This document shows, piece after piece, positions 37,097 to 46,346 of a stretch of 64,000 bases of DNA (positions are counted from its first letter, which is position 1; each line of letters starts with the position of its first letter). Below the pieces are notes generated by a model. That model saw only the letters and a program-made list of their open reading frames with translations. It made no database searches and was not told the DNA's origin. Origin of the DNA: JAFGBI01 sp964454025 (GTDB taxonomy: Bacteria; Myxococcota_A; Polyangia; Polyangiales; Polyangiaceae); NCBI GenBank assembly GCA_964454025.1, contig CAYVRP010000018.1:30395-94394 (forward strand), read 5' to 3'. A program made the position numbers and the translations under genes.

Positions 37097-37936
37097 ATGA
37101 ACGCCCGATCCACGAGTCGCCTGCGCGCCTTGTCGTCGCTCGGAGAGTTCTGGCGGTCGCCCCAGAGCTGGGGGATCCGCGTCGCTGCCGTCATCGCCGT
37201 CTTCGCGCTGCCGGTGCTCGCCACCGGGCCGAAGATCAAGGGCCGGGTGGCGAATTTCGAGTACCTCCTGAACCCGGTGTGGGAGGAGGCGAAGGATCCG
37301 GACAAGAAGCTCTATTCTTTCCGAGAGATCGTGCCGACGGTGCCCGCCAAGCACCGTGCCCTCTACCCGCACATCCCCAAGGAGCTCTGCATCGCGGCGC
37401 TCAGCGACCAGAAGCAGCCAGTGCCCCGGATGGCCACCCTGATCCGGGTGGGGGGCGGGCGGACGACCCCGGTGACCATCGTGGTCACCCCGGAGACGCG
37501 GCTCCGCTTCAAGAACACCGACCCGTTCCCCCACCGGCTCTACGGGGTGGGGCAGAGCACCTTCACGCCGAACGACACCATCAAGGGCGGCGCGCGGGAT
37601 TGGACGGTGCCCAGCGCGGGGACCTTCGAGATCCGCGACGAGCTCGCTCCGAGCCTCCGCATGTGGATCGTCGCGGAGCCGAACGTCGCCGCCATCGCCT
37701 ACCCCTCCATGTCCGGGGAGTTCGCGCTCCGGCCCGAGGTGGCCGGCACCTACACGGTGCAGGCGTACTTCGCTGGCAAGAAGGTGGGGCCGCCCGTCCC
37801 GGTGGACGCCACCGCGGGGCGCGACATCGACATCTCCAAGGACGCCATCAAGGTCGCCGAGCCCTCCGCCAAGCGGGAGGAGAAGAAGGAAGAGGCGGAG
37901 AAGGCCGCTGAACCCAAGGCCGAGGAGGCGAAGTAG
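37097..37936 (+). CDS. Membrane-anchored cupredoxin-like protein
   Basis: A 279-residue exported protein from ATG 37097. A hydrophobic signal or anchor (WGIRVAAVIAVFALPVLATG, about residues 25-44) follows a basic N-terminus. The central beta-rich domain (about 95-225) resembles plastocyanin/cupredoxin folds: TPVTIVVTPETRLRFKNTDP followed by FPHRLYGVG, then FEIRDELAPSLRMWIVAEPN. The segment that normally carries Cys, His and Met copper ligands has none, so copper binding is doubtful. The C-terminal 35 residues are a highly charged Lys/Glu/Ala tail (KREEKKEEAEKAAEPKAEEA). It is followed after six bases by the MXAN_5187-type gene, with which it surely forms an operon. No specific function is known to me. 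Confidence 0.85.
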   Translation: MNARSTSRLRALSSLGEFWRSPQSWGIRVAAVIAVFALPVLATGPKIKGRVANFEYLLNPVWEEAKDPDKKLYSFREIVPTVPAKHRALYPHIPKELCIAALSDQKQPVPRMATLIRVGGGRTTPVTIVVTPETRLRFKNTDPFPHRLYGVGQSTFTPNDTIKGGARDWTVPSAGTFEIRDELAPSLRMWIVAEPNVAAIAYPSMSGEFALRPEVAGTYTVQAYFAGKKVGPPVPVDATAGRDIDISKDAIKVAEPSAKREEKKEEAEKAAEPKAEEAK

Positions 37937-37942
37937 GCCGCC

Positions 37943-39556
37943 ATGCTGCTCAGTCGCTTCTGGTACGTCGTCCTCTCGCTGCTGCTCGGGGCGGCGCTCT
38001 TCGTGCTCTTCCTCGCGCAGAGCATGTACAACCGGGCCGGGGAGCTCGCCATGGCGGAGGGCCTGGCGTCCGACAGCCAGTTCGTCTCCTGGTACCTGCG
38101 CAACGACGCCCGCGAGCGCTCCGGCCAGCTCATCCAGTTCGCCCTCGACGGGAACATCCAGAAGGGGCTCCTGAAATCGAGCCAGTCGGAGGAGGCGGTC
38201 CCCAAGGACGTGCCCGACAAGGTGGCCGCGGCGCTGCGCAAGGTAAACGCCAATATCCCCGCGGACTTCGCCTTCGACGCGGTCTTCGCCGTCGATCGCC
38301 ACGGGCGCGTGGTGGCGCACCTCGGCTACGACCAAGCCCGCGGTATGGACGACTTCGAGCTCGGCGGCTACCCGGTGGTGGCTGACGCGCTCCACGGCTA
38401 CCTGCGCGACGACACGCTCGTCCTCGACCGGATGTACCGCGTCGTCGCCCGCCCGGTGGAGTACGAGATCGGCGCGCCGCCCGCGGGGGCGATCGTGGGC
38501 GCCCGCATCATCGATGACCGGTACGCGCGGGAGCTCTCGCGGCGCACCGGCGCCGCGGTCGCCTTCTACACGCGCGGCTCCCGGGTGGCCACCGGGGCTC
38601 CGGAGGACTTCGACCGGAGCCAGCTCGATCTCATCATCGGCGACATGGATCGGCTCGATCAGGATCAGGAGTATGTCGAGAAGGGGCGCAGCGGCGTCCG
38701 CCGCATCGGCAACAACATGGGCGTCGTCTACGCCCGGATCCCTGGAGAGGCATACGCGCTGGGCGCCGGCTACGTCGTCGGGCGGGTCCCGGCCAACGTC
38801 AAGAGTCCGCTCGGGTTCTTCCGAAACGCGGACGACAAGGACAAGGCGTCCGCCAAGCTCGGCATCATCTCGCTGGTCGTGCTCGTCGCGCTCCTGCTCG
38901 GCTTGCTCTTCTCCTACTACGAGCACACGCGCCCGCTGCACCTGTTCCGCCGGGAGGCCCTGGCGCTGGCCCAGGGCAAGACCGACCAGCTTCTGCCCAG
39001 CAAGTTCCGGGGCGTGTATCGCAAGATCGCCTCGGACCTGAACGACGGGATCGATCAGGTCGCAGCCAAGGGCGGCGTGCCGCGGCGCGCCGCCGACCTG
39101 ACGCAGGTCCTCGGCGACCTGCCCGCGGAGCCGCAGATGAGCGCCTTCGCGTTCCCGGGCGAGGCAGGCGCGGCTCCCCCCCCGGCAGCGTCCTCGCCCG
39201 AGGCGAAGTCACGACCGCTCCCGAGCGCTCCGCGCGGGAGGCGGCTGCCCGGGATCCCGCGGCAAGGCGGCGCCGAGGCCTCGTCGCCGGAGGCGTCCGC
39301 GCCGCGGGGCGCGGTGGCGCCCGCGGATCCCGAGGCCGAGCGTCTCGCGGAGTGGCGCCGGGTCTACGAGGAGTTCGTCTCCGTCAAGCAGCAGTGCGGC
39401 GAGAGCATCGAGGGCTTCACCTACGAGAAGTTCGAGCAGACCCTGCGGCGGAACGAGGAAACCCTGATCAAGCGCCACGGCGCGGCCCGGGTGCGGTTCA
39501 GCGTCTACGTCAAGGAAGGCAAGGCCGCGCTGAAGGCCAGCCCCATCAAGGAGTGA
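37943..39556 (+). CDS. MXAN_5187-type membrane protein with periplasmic sensor-like domain
   Basis: A 537-residue protein from ATG 37943. An N-terminal helix (WYVVLSLLLGAALFVLFLAQ), a periplasmic domain (about residues 30-300, including FAFDAVFAVDRHGRVVAHLG, PAS/Cache-like) and a second helix (AKLGIISLVVLVALLLGLLF, about 310-330) are followed by a HAMP-like stretch. A Pro/Ala-rich linker leads to a C-terminal domain (about 465-537) with EFVSVKQQCGESIEGFTYEK followed by FEQTLRRNEETLIKRHGA. That C-terminal block is the one I know as the 'MXAN_5187 C-terminal domain' of myxobacteria. No kinase, methyl-accepting or cyclase domain is attached, so the output is unknown. It is cotranscribed with the cupredoxin-like gene. 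A hairpin follows its stop at once. Confidence 0.88.
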   Translation: MLLSRFWYVVLSLLLGAALFVLFLAQSMYNRAGELAMAEGLASDSQFVSWYLRNDARERSGQLIQFALDGNIQKGLLKSSQSEEAVPKDVPDKVAAALRKVNANIPADFAFDAVFAVDRHGRVVAHLGYDQARGMDDFELGGYPVVADALHGYLRDDTLVLDRMYRVVARPVEYEIGAPPAGAIVGARIIDDRYARELSRRTGAAVAFYTRGSRVATGAPEDFDRSQLDLIIGDMDRLDQDQEYVEKGRSGVRRIGNNMGVVYARIPGEAYALGAGYVVGRVPANVKSPLGFFRNADDKDKASAKLGIISLVVLVALLLGLLFSYYEHTRPLHLFRREALALAQGKTDQLLPSKFRGVYRKIASDLNDGIDQVAAKGGVPRRAADLTQVLGDLPAEPQMSAFAFPGEAGAAPPPAASSPEAKSRPLPSAPRGRRLPGIPRQGGAEASSPEASAPRGAVAPADPEAERLAEWRRVYEEFVSVKQQCGESIEGFTYEKFEQTLRRNEETLIKRHGAARVRFSVYVKEGKAALKASPIKE

Positions 39557-39582
39557 GCGGCGCCGCCGCCTGACGGCGCCGC
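39557..39582 (+). terminator. Hairpin directly after the MXAN_5187-type gene
   Basis: GCGGCGCCG at 39557-39565 pairs perfectly with CGGCGCCGC at 39574-39582 over an eight-base loop, beginning at the base after the TGA. No T tract is present. It separates this operon from trxB. Confidence 0.5.
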
Positions 39583-39663
39583 CCACCCGGGGGCGGCGCG
39601 CCTCCCGCGGTGCGCGTCCGGCTCAGCCTCCGGGGTGCGGTTTACACCACGACAGGAGCAAGG

Positions 39664-40632
39664 ATGAACGAGCCCCTCACCCACAACGTCGTCATCATCG
39701 GATCCGGCCCTGCGGGCCTGACGGCCGCCATCTACGCGGCGCGCGCGAACCTGAAGCCGCTCTGTGTCGAGGGGTTCAGCGCCGGCGGGCTCATCCCCGG
39801 CGGACAGCTCATGTTCACCTCGGAGGTGGAGAACTTCCCCGGCTTCCCCGCCCACATCTCCGGCCAAGAGCTGATGGCCCGCATGCGCGAGCAGGCCGAG
39901 AAGCAGGGGGCAACACTCGTCACCGAGGACGTCTCTCGGCTCGACCTGTCGGCGCGTCCGTTCCGGGTGTGGGTGGGGGAGGACTCCCCCGTCCTGCACC
40001 TGGCCCATGCCTTGATCCTCGCCACGGGCGCGCGCGCCAACTACCTGGGTCTGCCGAACGAGGAGCGGCTCAAGAACAAGGGGGTGAGCGCGTGCGCCGT
40101 CTGCGACGGGCCCCTCTACAAGGGGCGGGAGGTCGTCGTCGTGGGCGGCGGCGACTCCGCCATGGAGGAGGCGAGCTATCTGGCCGGGATCTGCGGCAAG
40201 GTGACGCTCATCCACCGTCGCGACGAGCTGCGCGCGTCGCGGACCATGCAGCAGCGGGTGCAGCAGAACCCGCGGATCGAGCTTCTCCTCAGCCACGTCG
40301 TGGTGGACGTGCTGGACGTCGCCCAGGACCGCGTCACCGGGGTGCGGGTGAAGGACGTGAAGACGGGTGCGGAGCGGGTCGTCGACTGCGCCGCGCTGTT
40401 CGTCGCCATCGGACACACGCCGCTCACGGACCTGGTGCGTGGCCAGCTCGAGCTCGAGGACAACGGGTACGTGAAGATCACCCGGCCCGGATCGACCTAC
40501 ACCAGCGTCCCCGGCGTGTTCGCGGCGGGTGACGTCGCCGACTGGGTCTACCGCCAGGCCGTGACCGCGGCGGGGACGGGGTGCATGGCGGCGCTCGATG
40601 CGGAGCGCTGGCTCGCGCTGCACCAGGGGTGA
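39664..40632 (+). CDS. trxB: Thioredoxin reductase (NADPH)
   Basis: A 322-residue cytoplasmic flavoprotein that transfers electrons from NADPH to thioredoxin. ATG 39664 follows AGGAGCAAGG. The FAD-binding GSGPAGLTAAIYAARANL begins at residue 13. The redox-active disulfide is CAVCDG (Cys144 and Cys147; low-Mr enzymes usually have CATCDG, so the variable position is Val). The NADPH domain has VVVVGGGDSAMEEASYLA and HRRDELRAS. The C-terminal FAD motif is VFAAGDVADWVYRQAVTAAG. All expected elements are present and the length is normal. Three bases after its stop the uracil-DNA glycosylase gene begins, so the two are probably cotranscribed, together with the DUF2085 gene. Confidence 0.97.
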   Translation: MNEPLTHNVVIIGSGPAGLTAAIYAARANLKPLCVEGFSAGGLIPGGQLMFTSEVENFPGFPAHISGQELMARMREQAEKQGATLVTEDVSRLDLSARPFRVWVGEDSPVLHLAHALILATGARANYLGLPNEERLKNKGVSACAVCDGPLYKGREVVVVGGGDSAMEEASYLAGICGKVTLIHRRDELRASRTMQQRVQQNPRIELLLSHVVVDVLDVAQDRVTGVRVKDVKTGAERVVDCAALFVAIGHTPLTDLVRGQLELEDNGYVKITRPGSTYTSVPGVFAAGDVADWVYRQAVTAAGTGCMAALDAERWLALHQG

Positions 40633-40635
40633 GGG

Positions 40636-41529
40636 TTGGACGGCGAGCACGCTCCCGCGTTGCTGCACGCCGAGGTCGCCGAGCTCGTCGCCGCGGTCCG
40701 GGACTACGTCCTGCGCCACGAAGCGGCCGGCACCACGGGCTTCCCGCGGGCCTCGTCGCCGGGCACGACCGGGGCCGCGCCGCCCCCCGCGGCCGCGGCG
40801 CGCGCGGCTGCCGGCGCCCCCGCGGCCGACCCGCCCGGCGCGCGGCCGCGCCCCGATCCCGCCGTCGCCCGCGGCGCCCCCGCCGCGACGCCGGTCGCGA
40901 CGCCGGCCCCGGAGGGCGCCGTCACCGCCGGCGCCGCGCGCGGTTCGCCGGCGGCCCAGGCGCGCCTCGCGGAGCTCGAGCGCGAGGTGGCCGCGTGCGA
41001 GCGCTGCGGGCTCCACCGCGGGCGCCAGCGCACCGTCTTCGCGCGCGGCACCGGCGCCTCCGGGCTCTGCTTCGTCGGCGAGGGGCCGGGCGCCGAGGAG
41101 GACGCACAGGGGATCCCGTTCGTGGGCGCGGCGGGGCAGCTGCTCGATCGCATGATCGATGGGATGGGCCTGACCCGTGACGAGGTGTACGTCTGCAACA
41201 TCGTGAAGTGTCGTCCTCCGGACAACCGCAGGCCGTTGCCCGAGGAGATGGCCGCCTGTCAGCGCTTCCTCGAGGAGCAGCTCGAGCTCGTCGATCCCGA
41301 GGTGATCGTCGCGCTCGGGGCCACGGCCGTGCAGGGCCTGTTCGGCACTACCGCGGGGATCACGCGGCTCCGGGGGACCTGGCGCCTGTACCGCGGCAAG
41401 ATCGCCGTCATGCCCACCTTTCACCCGGCGTACCTGTTGCGCACGCCGTCGGCCAAGCGCGACGTCTGGAACGACCTCAAGGAGGTCCTGCGTCACCTCG
41501 GGCGCGAGGTGCCGGGGCGGAGCCGGTGA
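40636..41529 (+). CDS. Family-4 uracil-DNA glycosylase (iron-sulfur)
   Basis: A 297-residue DNA-repair enzyme that removes uracil from DNA. TTG 40636 follows GGTGAGGG three bases after trxB. Residues 1-105 are an Ala/Pro-rich extension with only the first 30 residues folded-looking. The catalytic domain has CERCGLHRGR (Cys121, Cys124) and Cys192 and Cys208, spaced C-x2-C and C-x15-C exactly as the [4Fe-4S] ligands of family-4 enzymes. Motif A is GEGPGAEEDAQGIPFVG, and motif B is HPAYLLR near the C-terminus. The N-terminal extension may tether the enzyme to another replication or repair protein, which is inference. Its last four bases overlap the DUF2085 gene (GTGA). Confidence 0.93.
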   Translation: MDGEHAPALLHAEVAELVAAVRDYVLRHEAAGTTGFPRASSPGTTGAAPPPAAAARAAAGAPAADPPGARPRPDPAVARGAPAATPVATPAPEGAVTAGAARGSPAAQARLAELEREVAACERCGLHRGRQRTVFARGTGASGLCFVGEGPGAEEDAQGIPFVGAAGQLLDRMIDGMGLTRDEVYVCNIVKCRPPDNRRPLPEEMAACQRFLEEQLELVDPEVIVALGATAVQGLFGTTAGITRLRGTWRLYRGKIAVMPTFHPAYLLRTPSAKRDVWNDLKEVLRHLGREVPGRSR

Positions 41530-41987
41530 CGGCGCTGGCGCCGGCGCCGCCGACGGATCGCCGCGGCCTGGCGCGGGCGGTCCAGGTGCTGCTGGTCCTC
41601 GTCGGCGTCGGCCCCCTGGTCCCGCCGCTGGTGACGGGGATCCCGGGGCTCGAGCTGGTGGGTCGGGTGCTCGAGGGCTGGTTCGAGGTGCAGTGCCACC
41701 GCGATCCCGCGCGGAGCCTGTCCCTGCTGGGGCACGTGCTGCCGGTCTGCGCGCGCTGCCTCGGGATCTACGCCGGGCTCGGCCTGGGCGGGCTCGTCGC
41801 CTGGCCGCGCCTCCGCGCGGCGGCGCTCCGGCTCTGGGTCTTCGGCGCGGCGGCCGTGATGGTCCTCGACGTGCTCACCGAGGCGCTGGGGCTCCATCCA
41901 GAGTGGCGCGCCGTCCGCGTCGCTTCCGGCGTCCTGCTCGCCTATCCGGTGGGTGCGGCCCTGGTGCACGCGGCGCGCTACGGGTAG
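41526..41987 (+). CDS. DUF2085 membrane protein
   Basis: A 153-residue protein from GTG 41526, overlapping the glycosylase stop. It has about four membrane segments (QVLLVLVGVGPLVPPLV; IYAGLGLGGLVAWP; LWVFGAAAVMVLDVL; VASGVLLAYPVGAALV). It contains the DUF2085 signature FEVQCHRDPARSLSLLGHVL followed by PVCARCLGIYAG, in which a Cys-His pair and a C-x2-C pair are conserved. The function of this family is unknown to me. The conserved cysteines and histidine suggest a metal or redox site at the membrane surface. It is last in the trxB-udg-DUF2085 run and converges on the gene ending at 42023. Confidence 0.88.
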   Translation: MTALAPAPPTDRRGLARAVQVLLVLVGVGPLVPPLVTGIPGLELVGRVLEGWFEVQCHRDPARSLSLLGHVLPVCARCLGIYAGLGLGGLVAWPRLRAAALRLWVFGAAAVMVLDVLTEALGLHPEWRAVRVASGVLLAYPVGAALVHAARYG

Positions 41988-42003
41988 CCCCCGCCGCCCG
42001 CTC

Positions 42004-42019
42004 GGGCCGCCTCCGGCCC
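42004..42019. terminator. Bidirectional hairpin between convergent genes
   Basis: GGGCCG, loop CCTC, CGGCCC is a perfect six-base-pair stem in the 35-base gap between the DUF2085 gene and the minus-strand gene ending at 42023. It has no T tract. It could serve both strands. Confidence 0.4.
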
Positions 42020-42022
42020 TCG

Positions 42023-43810
42023 CTACAGCCCGTAGACGAAGCCGAGGGACGGGGAGACGGCGAAGCCGGTCGTGGGCAAGAGGATCTTGGCGTCGACGTT
42101 GAGCTGCACGCCCATGTTCGGCTTGATGGCGTACACGACCCCGAGGCCGGGGCCGACGAAGATCTGCCCCATCCGCTTGTACGCGTCGACCTTGAGCAAC
42201 GTGACCCGCGTCGGTGTCGGATCGGCTTCCGTGGGCTGCATCCCGTTCGCGCAGGCGCGGTAGCCGGGGTCGTTGAGCGTCGGGTAGCCCTGCTCGACCT
42301 CGTTGGCCCAGGTGCAGTCGTAGATGTCGATGGGGACCTTGCCGTCGACCTGGCCGAGGCCGCCGCCCAGGTGGACGTAGGGGCGGAAGCCCTTCTTGTC
42401 GAGCGACACGAAGGAGTAGGTGAAGCGACCTTCGGCGTGCAGGGGGAAGAATTTCGCGTTGCCGGCGGGGCCCCCGTTGAACGCCATTCCCAGCCGGGTG
42501 CCGAGCAGCATCTTGGGGGTGAGCGCGTAGTCGAAGGAGAGCAGCGCGCGGATGGTGGCGAAGGTCGCCCCGCCCTTGACGTTGCCCGCGCCGTTCGGGT
42601 AGGTCGCGTAGGGGTACCAGACGTTCTCGCTGTTGGCGACCGCCGGGTTCGGCGGCGGGACCTGGTAGAAGCAGCTCCAGTTCGGGTCCATGCACACGTT
42701 GTTGCCGCTCACGACCGCGACGTCGAAGCCGCCGTGCAGCCCCAGCCACAGCTTCTTGTACGGACCCACCTCGCCCTGGGCCCCGGAGCTGCCGCCCTTG
42801 CACATCCCATCGTCGCAGGTGGCGCCGCCCGGGCAGTCCGCGGTGCTGCCGCAGTAGTCGCAGCTCCCCGAGACGCAGAGGCCGGTCTGGCACTCGTCGT
42901 TGGAGGCGCAGCTGTCGCCCCAGGCCTTGTCGCCCTTGCCCGCCGAGCAGCCCGGGAAGTCGGGCGGGCAGTCGGTGGCCTCGGCGCAGCGCTCCGGCGG
43001 CTCCTGCCCCGGATAGGCCGGCGGGGGCTGGTTGGTGGCGCCGAGGACCATGAACTCGATCGGAGTGAGCTGCGACCCGCTCACGTCGACCACGTTGCCG
43101 GCCGCGTCGCGCGCCTCGACGTAGACTTGGAGCTTGCCCGCGAGGCTGGTCGCCTCGCAGGGGATCATCCCCTGCAGGGAGGTCCCCCGCTTCTCCATCA
43201 CGATCTCTCGCCAGGCGTCGCCGCCGAACTCCTTGTAGTAGATGACGCCCTTGACCGCGGGCTGTGGCGTCTCGCAGCTCAACGGCACCGGGCGCCGAGT
43301 CTGCACCTCCCGCACGGTGGGCAGGCAGAGCATCGTCCCCGCCATCGCGGGGCTGGCGGGCGCCATGGGCGCGGCCGGGGTGGCCGGGGTGGCCGGGGTG
43401 GCGGGCGTGGCCGGGGTGGTCGGGGCGGCGCCGGCGCTCGCCCTCGCCTTCTTGAAGGTCGCGATCGTCTCCGGGGTCGCCAGGGCCTCGTCGAGCTGAA
43501 CGTTCGGGTCCTCGGCGACGGCGGCCTGGAACGCCTCGAGGGCGCCGGCCTGGTCCGCCTTCCCGCTGCCGCGCACGATGCCGATGTACATCCACGCCTG
43601 CGCCCGCACGGGTCCGCTGCAGCGGTCCTCGCAGGCGGAGAGCGTGCCGAGGAGCACGGACTCGGCCTTCTCGAAGTCCGTGGTGAGGTAATGGGTGTTG
43701 ATCGCCTCGTCGATCTTCTTCTTCGCGGCGGCGTCGCGGGGCGCAGCCTGCGCAGCGATCGGGGTCAGGGCGAGGGCCAGCAGCAGGACCGGGGAGAGTC
43801 GTCGGTGCAC
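42023..43810 (-). CDS. Exported outer-membrane-like protein with Cys-rich insert
   Basis: A 595-residue protein from GTG 43810; the frame upstream of that point is antisense shadow. The signal peptide reads HRRLSPVLLLALALTPIAAQ. An alpha-helical TPR-like domain (about residues 25-120, DEAINTHYLTTDFEKAESVL) is followed by a TPATPA repeat linker, a beta domain (about 165-275, GVIYYKEFGGDAWREIVMEK), a cysteine-rich insert (about 285-350, with CASNDECQTGLCVSGSC and CGSTADCPGGATC) and a C-terminal barrel-like half. The barrel half contains KLWLGLHGGFDVAVVSG and ends in SPSLGFVYGL. The design suggests an outer-membrane protein with a large periplasmic part. Neighbours on the same strand are the OmpA-TSP3 and DUF4398 genes, 53 bases upstream, probably one envelope operon. 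Confidence 0.85.
   Translation of the reverse strand: MHRRLSPVLLLALALTPIAAQAAPRDAAAKKKIDEAINTHYLTTDFEKAESVLLGTLSACEDRCSGPVRAQAWMYIGIVRGSGKADQAGALEAFQAAVAEDPNVQLDEALATPETIATFKKARASAGAAPTTPATPATPATPATPAAPMAPASPAMAGTMLCLPTVREVQTRRPVPLSCETPQPAVKGVIYYKEFGGDAWREIVMEKRGTSLQGMIPCEATSLAGKLQVYVEARDAAGNVVDVSGSQLTPIEFMVLGATNQPPPAYPGQEPPERCAEATDCPPDFPGCSAGKGDKAWGDSCASNDECQTGLCVSGSCDYCGSTADCPGGATCDDGMCKGGSSGAQGEVGPYKKLWLGLHGGFDVAVVSGNNVCMDPNWSCFYQVPPPNPAVANSENVWYPYATYPNGAGNVKGGATFATIRALLSFDYALTPKMLLGTRLGMAFNGGPAGNAKFFPLHAEGRFTYSFVSLDKKGFRPYVHLGGGLGQVDGKVPIDIYDCTWANEVEQGYPTLNDPGYRACANGMQPTEADPTPTRVTLLKVDAYKRMGQIFVGPGLGVVYAIKPNMGVQLNVDAKILLPTTGFAVSPSLGFVYGL
43374..43418. repeat. Five tandem 9-base units encoding a TPA-type linker
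   Basis: GCCGGGGTG occurs four times perfectly, with one variant unit (GCGGGCGTG) in fourth place. On the minus strand it encodes the Thr-Pro-Ala linker of the outer-membrane-like protein. Length variation by slippage is plausible. Confidence 0.85.
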
Positions 43811-43863
43811 GGTGGTTCTGGTTGGGGGCGAAAGGGACGCGCGCGGCCGCGCGGGGTCCGCGC

Positions 43864-44978
<1,115 letters not shown>

Positions 44979-44982
<4 letters not shown>

Positions 44983-45311
44983 TTCTCCGCTCCGGCCTGG
45001 CGCTCGCGCGCGCTGCGGATCGCCCGCTTCGACGCCTCGTTGCTCTCGTGAGCGAGGATCCGGGCGTCGCCGTAGTCGGCCTCGGCCGCCTCGGACTGGG
45101 CCTTCTTGAGGTGCTCCTCGGCGTAGTAGAATTCGTACGGAGCCAGCCGTTCTGCGCCGACCTCCCGCGCCTGCTCGAGGTTGCGCGAGGCGGTCGTCGC
45201 CTGGATCGCGTAGAGGGCGTTCCCGCAACCCGGCAGTCCGGCGAGGACACCTGCGCACACGACCGAGAGAACCGGGCGCGGAGCGGGGCCGAGGCAGGAC
45301 GGGGAGCGCAT
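44979..45311 (-). CDS. DUF4398 lipoprotein
   Basis: A 110-residue lipoprotein from ATG 45311 with lipobox LAGLPGC. The mature protein is almost wholly helical: ALYAIQATTASRNLEQAREV, then LAPYEFYYAEEHLKKAQSEA, the typical DUF4398 region in which a helix pair follows a conserved 'P-Y-E-Y-x-x-A' motif. In many Gram-negative bacteria DUF4398 proteins are encoded next to OmpA-type lipoproteins, exactly as here with a four-base overlap, so they probably act together at the outer membrane. It is the first gene of the three-gene envelope group running to 42023. Confidence 0.9.
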
Positions 45312-45665
45312 CCGACTCTTTCGTGCGGCGCGGGGCCTTTGGGCACTTGGACGCTAGCAACGCGCCGAACGGGCCGTCAACCTCCGCGGTGGGAGCGTCC
45401 GGGGCCCCGCGCGCCCCGACTGCGACGGCAGAGGGCGGCGCCGCGGCGCCGCCGGGGGGACGGGCGAACGGCGCTGACCCGGCCGGCGCGCGTCAGCGCG
45501 GCCACCGCGCGCCCGGACCCCCTCCGTGCCCAGGGGTCCCGGGGCCGGCGCTCGATGCCGGGGGGAGTCATGTTCGTCACGCCTGGCGCCGGCCCGGGCC
45601 CCCGCGCGCCAGGCGCGCGGGCTCGGCACGGGGCGAGCGCGTCCGCCCGTCTGCCGAGGCGGGGC
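45312..45665. other. 354-base gap with a 20-base perfect palindrome
   Basis: This lies between lexA (ending at 45666) and the DUF4398 gene (starting at 45311), both on the minus strand, so it should hold the lexA terminator and the envelope operon promoter. It contains the perfect palindrome GGCGGCGCCGCGGCGCCGCC at 45434-45453. The terminator hairpin at 45601-45621 is listed separately. No convincing promoter or small gene was seen. Confidence 0.45.
45601..45621 (-). terminator. Candidate lexA terminator
   Basis: CCCGCGCGC and GCGCGCGGG form a perfect nine-base-pair stem with a three-base loop, 45 bases beyond the lexA stop on the minus strand. There is no T tract after it. Confidence 0.4.
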
Positions 45666-46307
45666 TCACAGCCGCCGGAAGACCCCGATCACCTTGCCGA
45701 GGAGCATGGTCGACCGGAAGTCCGTGGCGCGCACCAGGATCGGCGCCATCTGGGCGTTCGCCGGCTGGAAGCGGACGTAGTCCTTCTCCGGGAAGTAGTA
45801 CTTCACCGTGGCCTCGTCGCCGATGAGGGCCACCACGATGTCGCCACGGTCCGCGGTCGACTGCTTCTTCACGAAGATGTAGTCGCCGCTGAAGATGCCG
45901 GCGTCGACCATCGAGTCCCCCGCGACGCGGAGGCCGAAGACGTCACGGCCGCCGCGGACGAGCATGCGGTCGATGCGGACCGTGTCGATGACGTTCTCTT
46001 CGGCGAGCAGCGGCAGCCCGGCGGCGACGCGCCCGAGCACCTGCACCGTCGTGAACTCCTCGTCGTCCTCGCCCCGGGCGCGCGCCGGGGGCGAGTCCTC
46101 CACCACCCGCAGCGCCCGGCTCTTCATGTCCTCGCGGCGGAGGTAACCCTTGCGTTCCAGCGCACGCAGGTGGTCGTTGACGCCGTTGGTCGACCGGATC
46201 CCCATGTGCTCGCCGATTTCGCGCAGGGTGGGCGGGTAGCCGCGCGCCTCGATCGAGTGGCGGATGAAGTCGAGCGTCTGCAATTGGCGCTTGGTCAGAC
46301 CCTGCAT
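45666..46307 (-). CDS. lexA: LexA repressor/protease
   Basis: A 213-residue SOS repressor. The N-terminal winged helix-turn-helix begins MQGLTKRQLQTLDFIRHSIE, with recognition region PPTLREIGEHMGIRSTNGVN. The cleavage bond is Ala96-Gly97 (GRVAAGLPLL). The self-cleavage dyad is Ser132 (GDSMVDAGIFSGDYIFV) and Lys169 (DEATVKYYF). RecA-DNA filaments should trigger autocleavage and relieve repression of DNA-damage genes. Length and all motifs are normal. ATG 46307 has no clear ribosome binding site, and the predicted transcript would start only about four bases upstream. A promoter at 46318-46346 with an inverted repeat in its spacer suggests autoregulation. There is no DNA-damage gene directly next to it. 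Confidence 0.97.
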   Translation of the reverse strand: MQGLTKRQLQTLDFIRHSIEARGYPPTLREIGEHMGIRSTNGVNDHLRALERKGYLRREDMKSRALRVVEDSPPARARGEDDEEFTTVQVLGRVAAGLPLLAEENVIDTVRIDRMLVRGGRDVFGLRVAGDSMVDAGIFSGDYIFVKKQSTADRGDIVVALIGDEATVKYYFPEKDYVRFQPANAQMAPILVRATDFRSTMLLGKVIGVFRRL

Positions 46308-46317
46308 GGCACGAGAA

Positions 46318-46346
46318 AGGCTACTGAACGGGTGTTAGCCCGTCAA
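46318..46346 (-). promoter_or_regulatory. lexA promoter with LexA-box-like inverted repeat between -35 and -10
   Basis: On the minus strand TTGACG (46346-46341), a 17-base spacer and TAGCCT (46323-46318) form a promoter. The spacer contains CTAACACCCGTTCAG (46338-46324), an imperfect inverted repeat (CTAACA, three bases, GTTCAG) that ends in the GTTCAG half of the described Myxococcus xanthus LexA box. A repressor here would block polymerase directly. The predicted transcription start is about 46311, four bases before the start codon, so the mRNA would be nearly leaderless. Confidence 0.65.
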
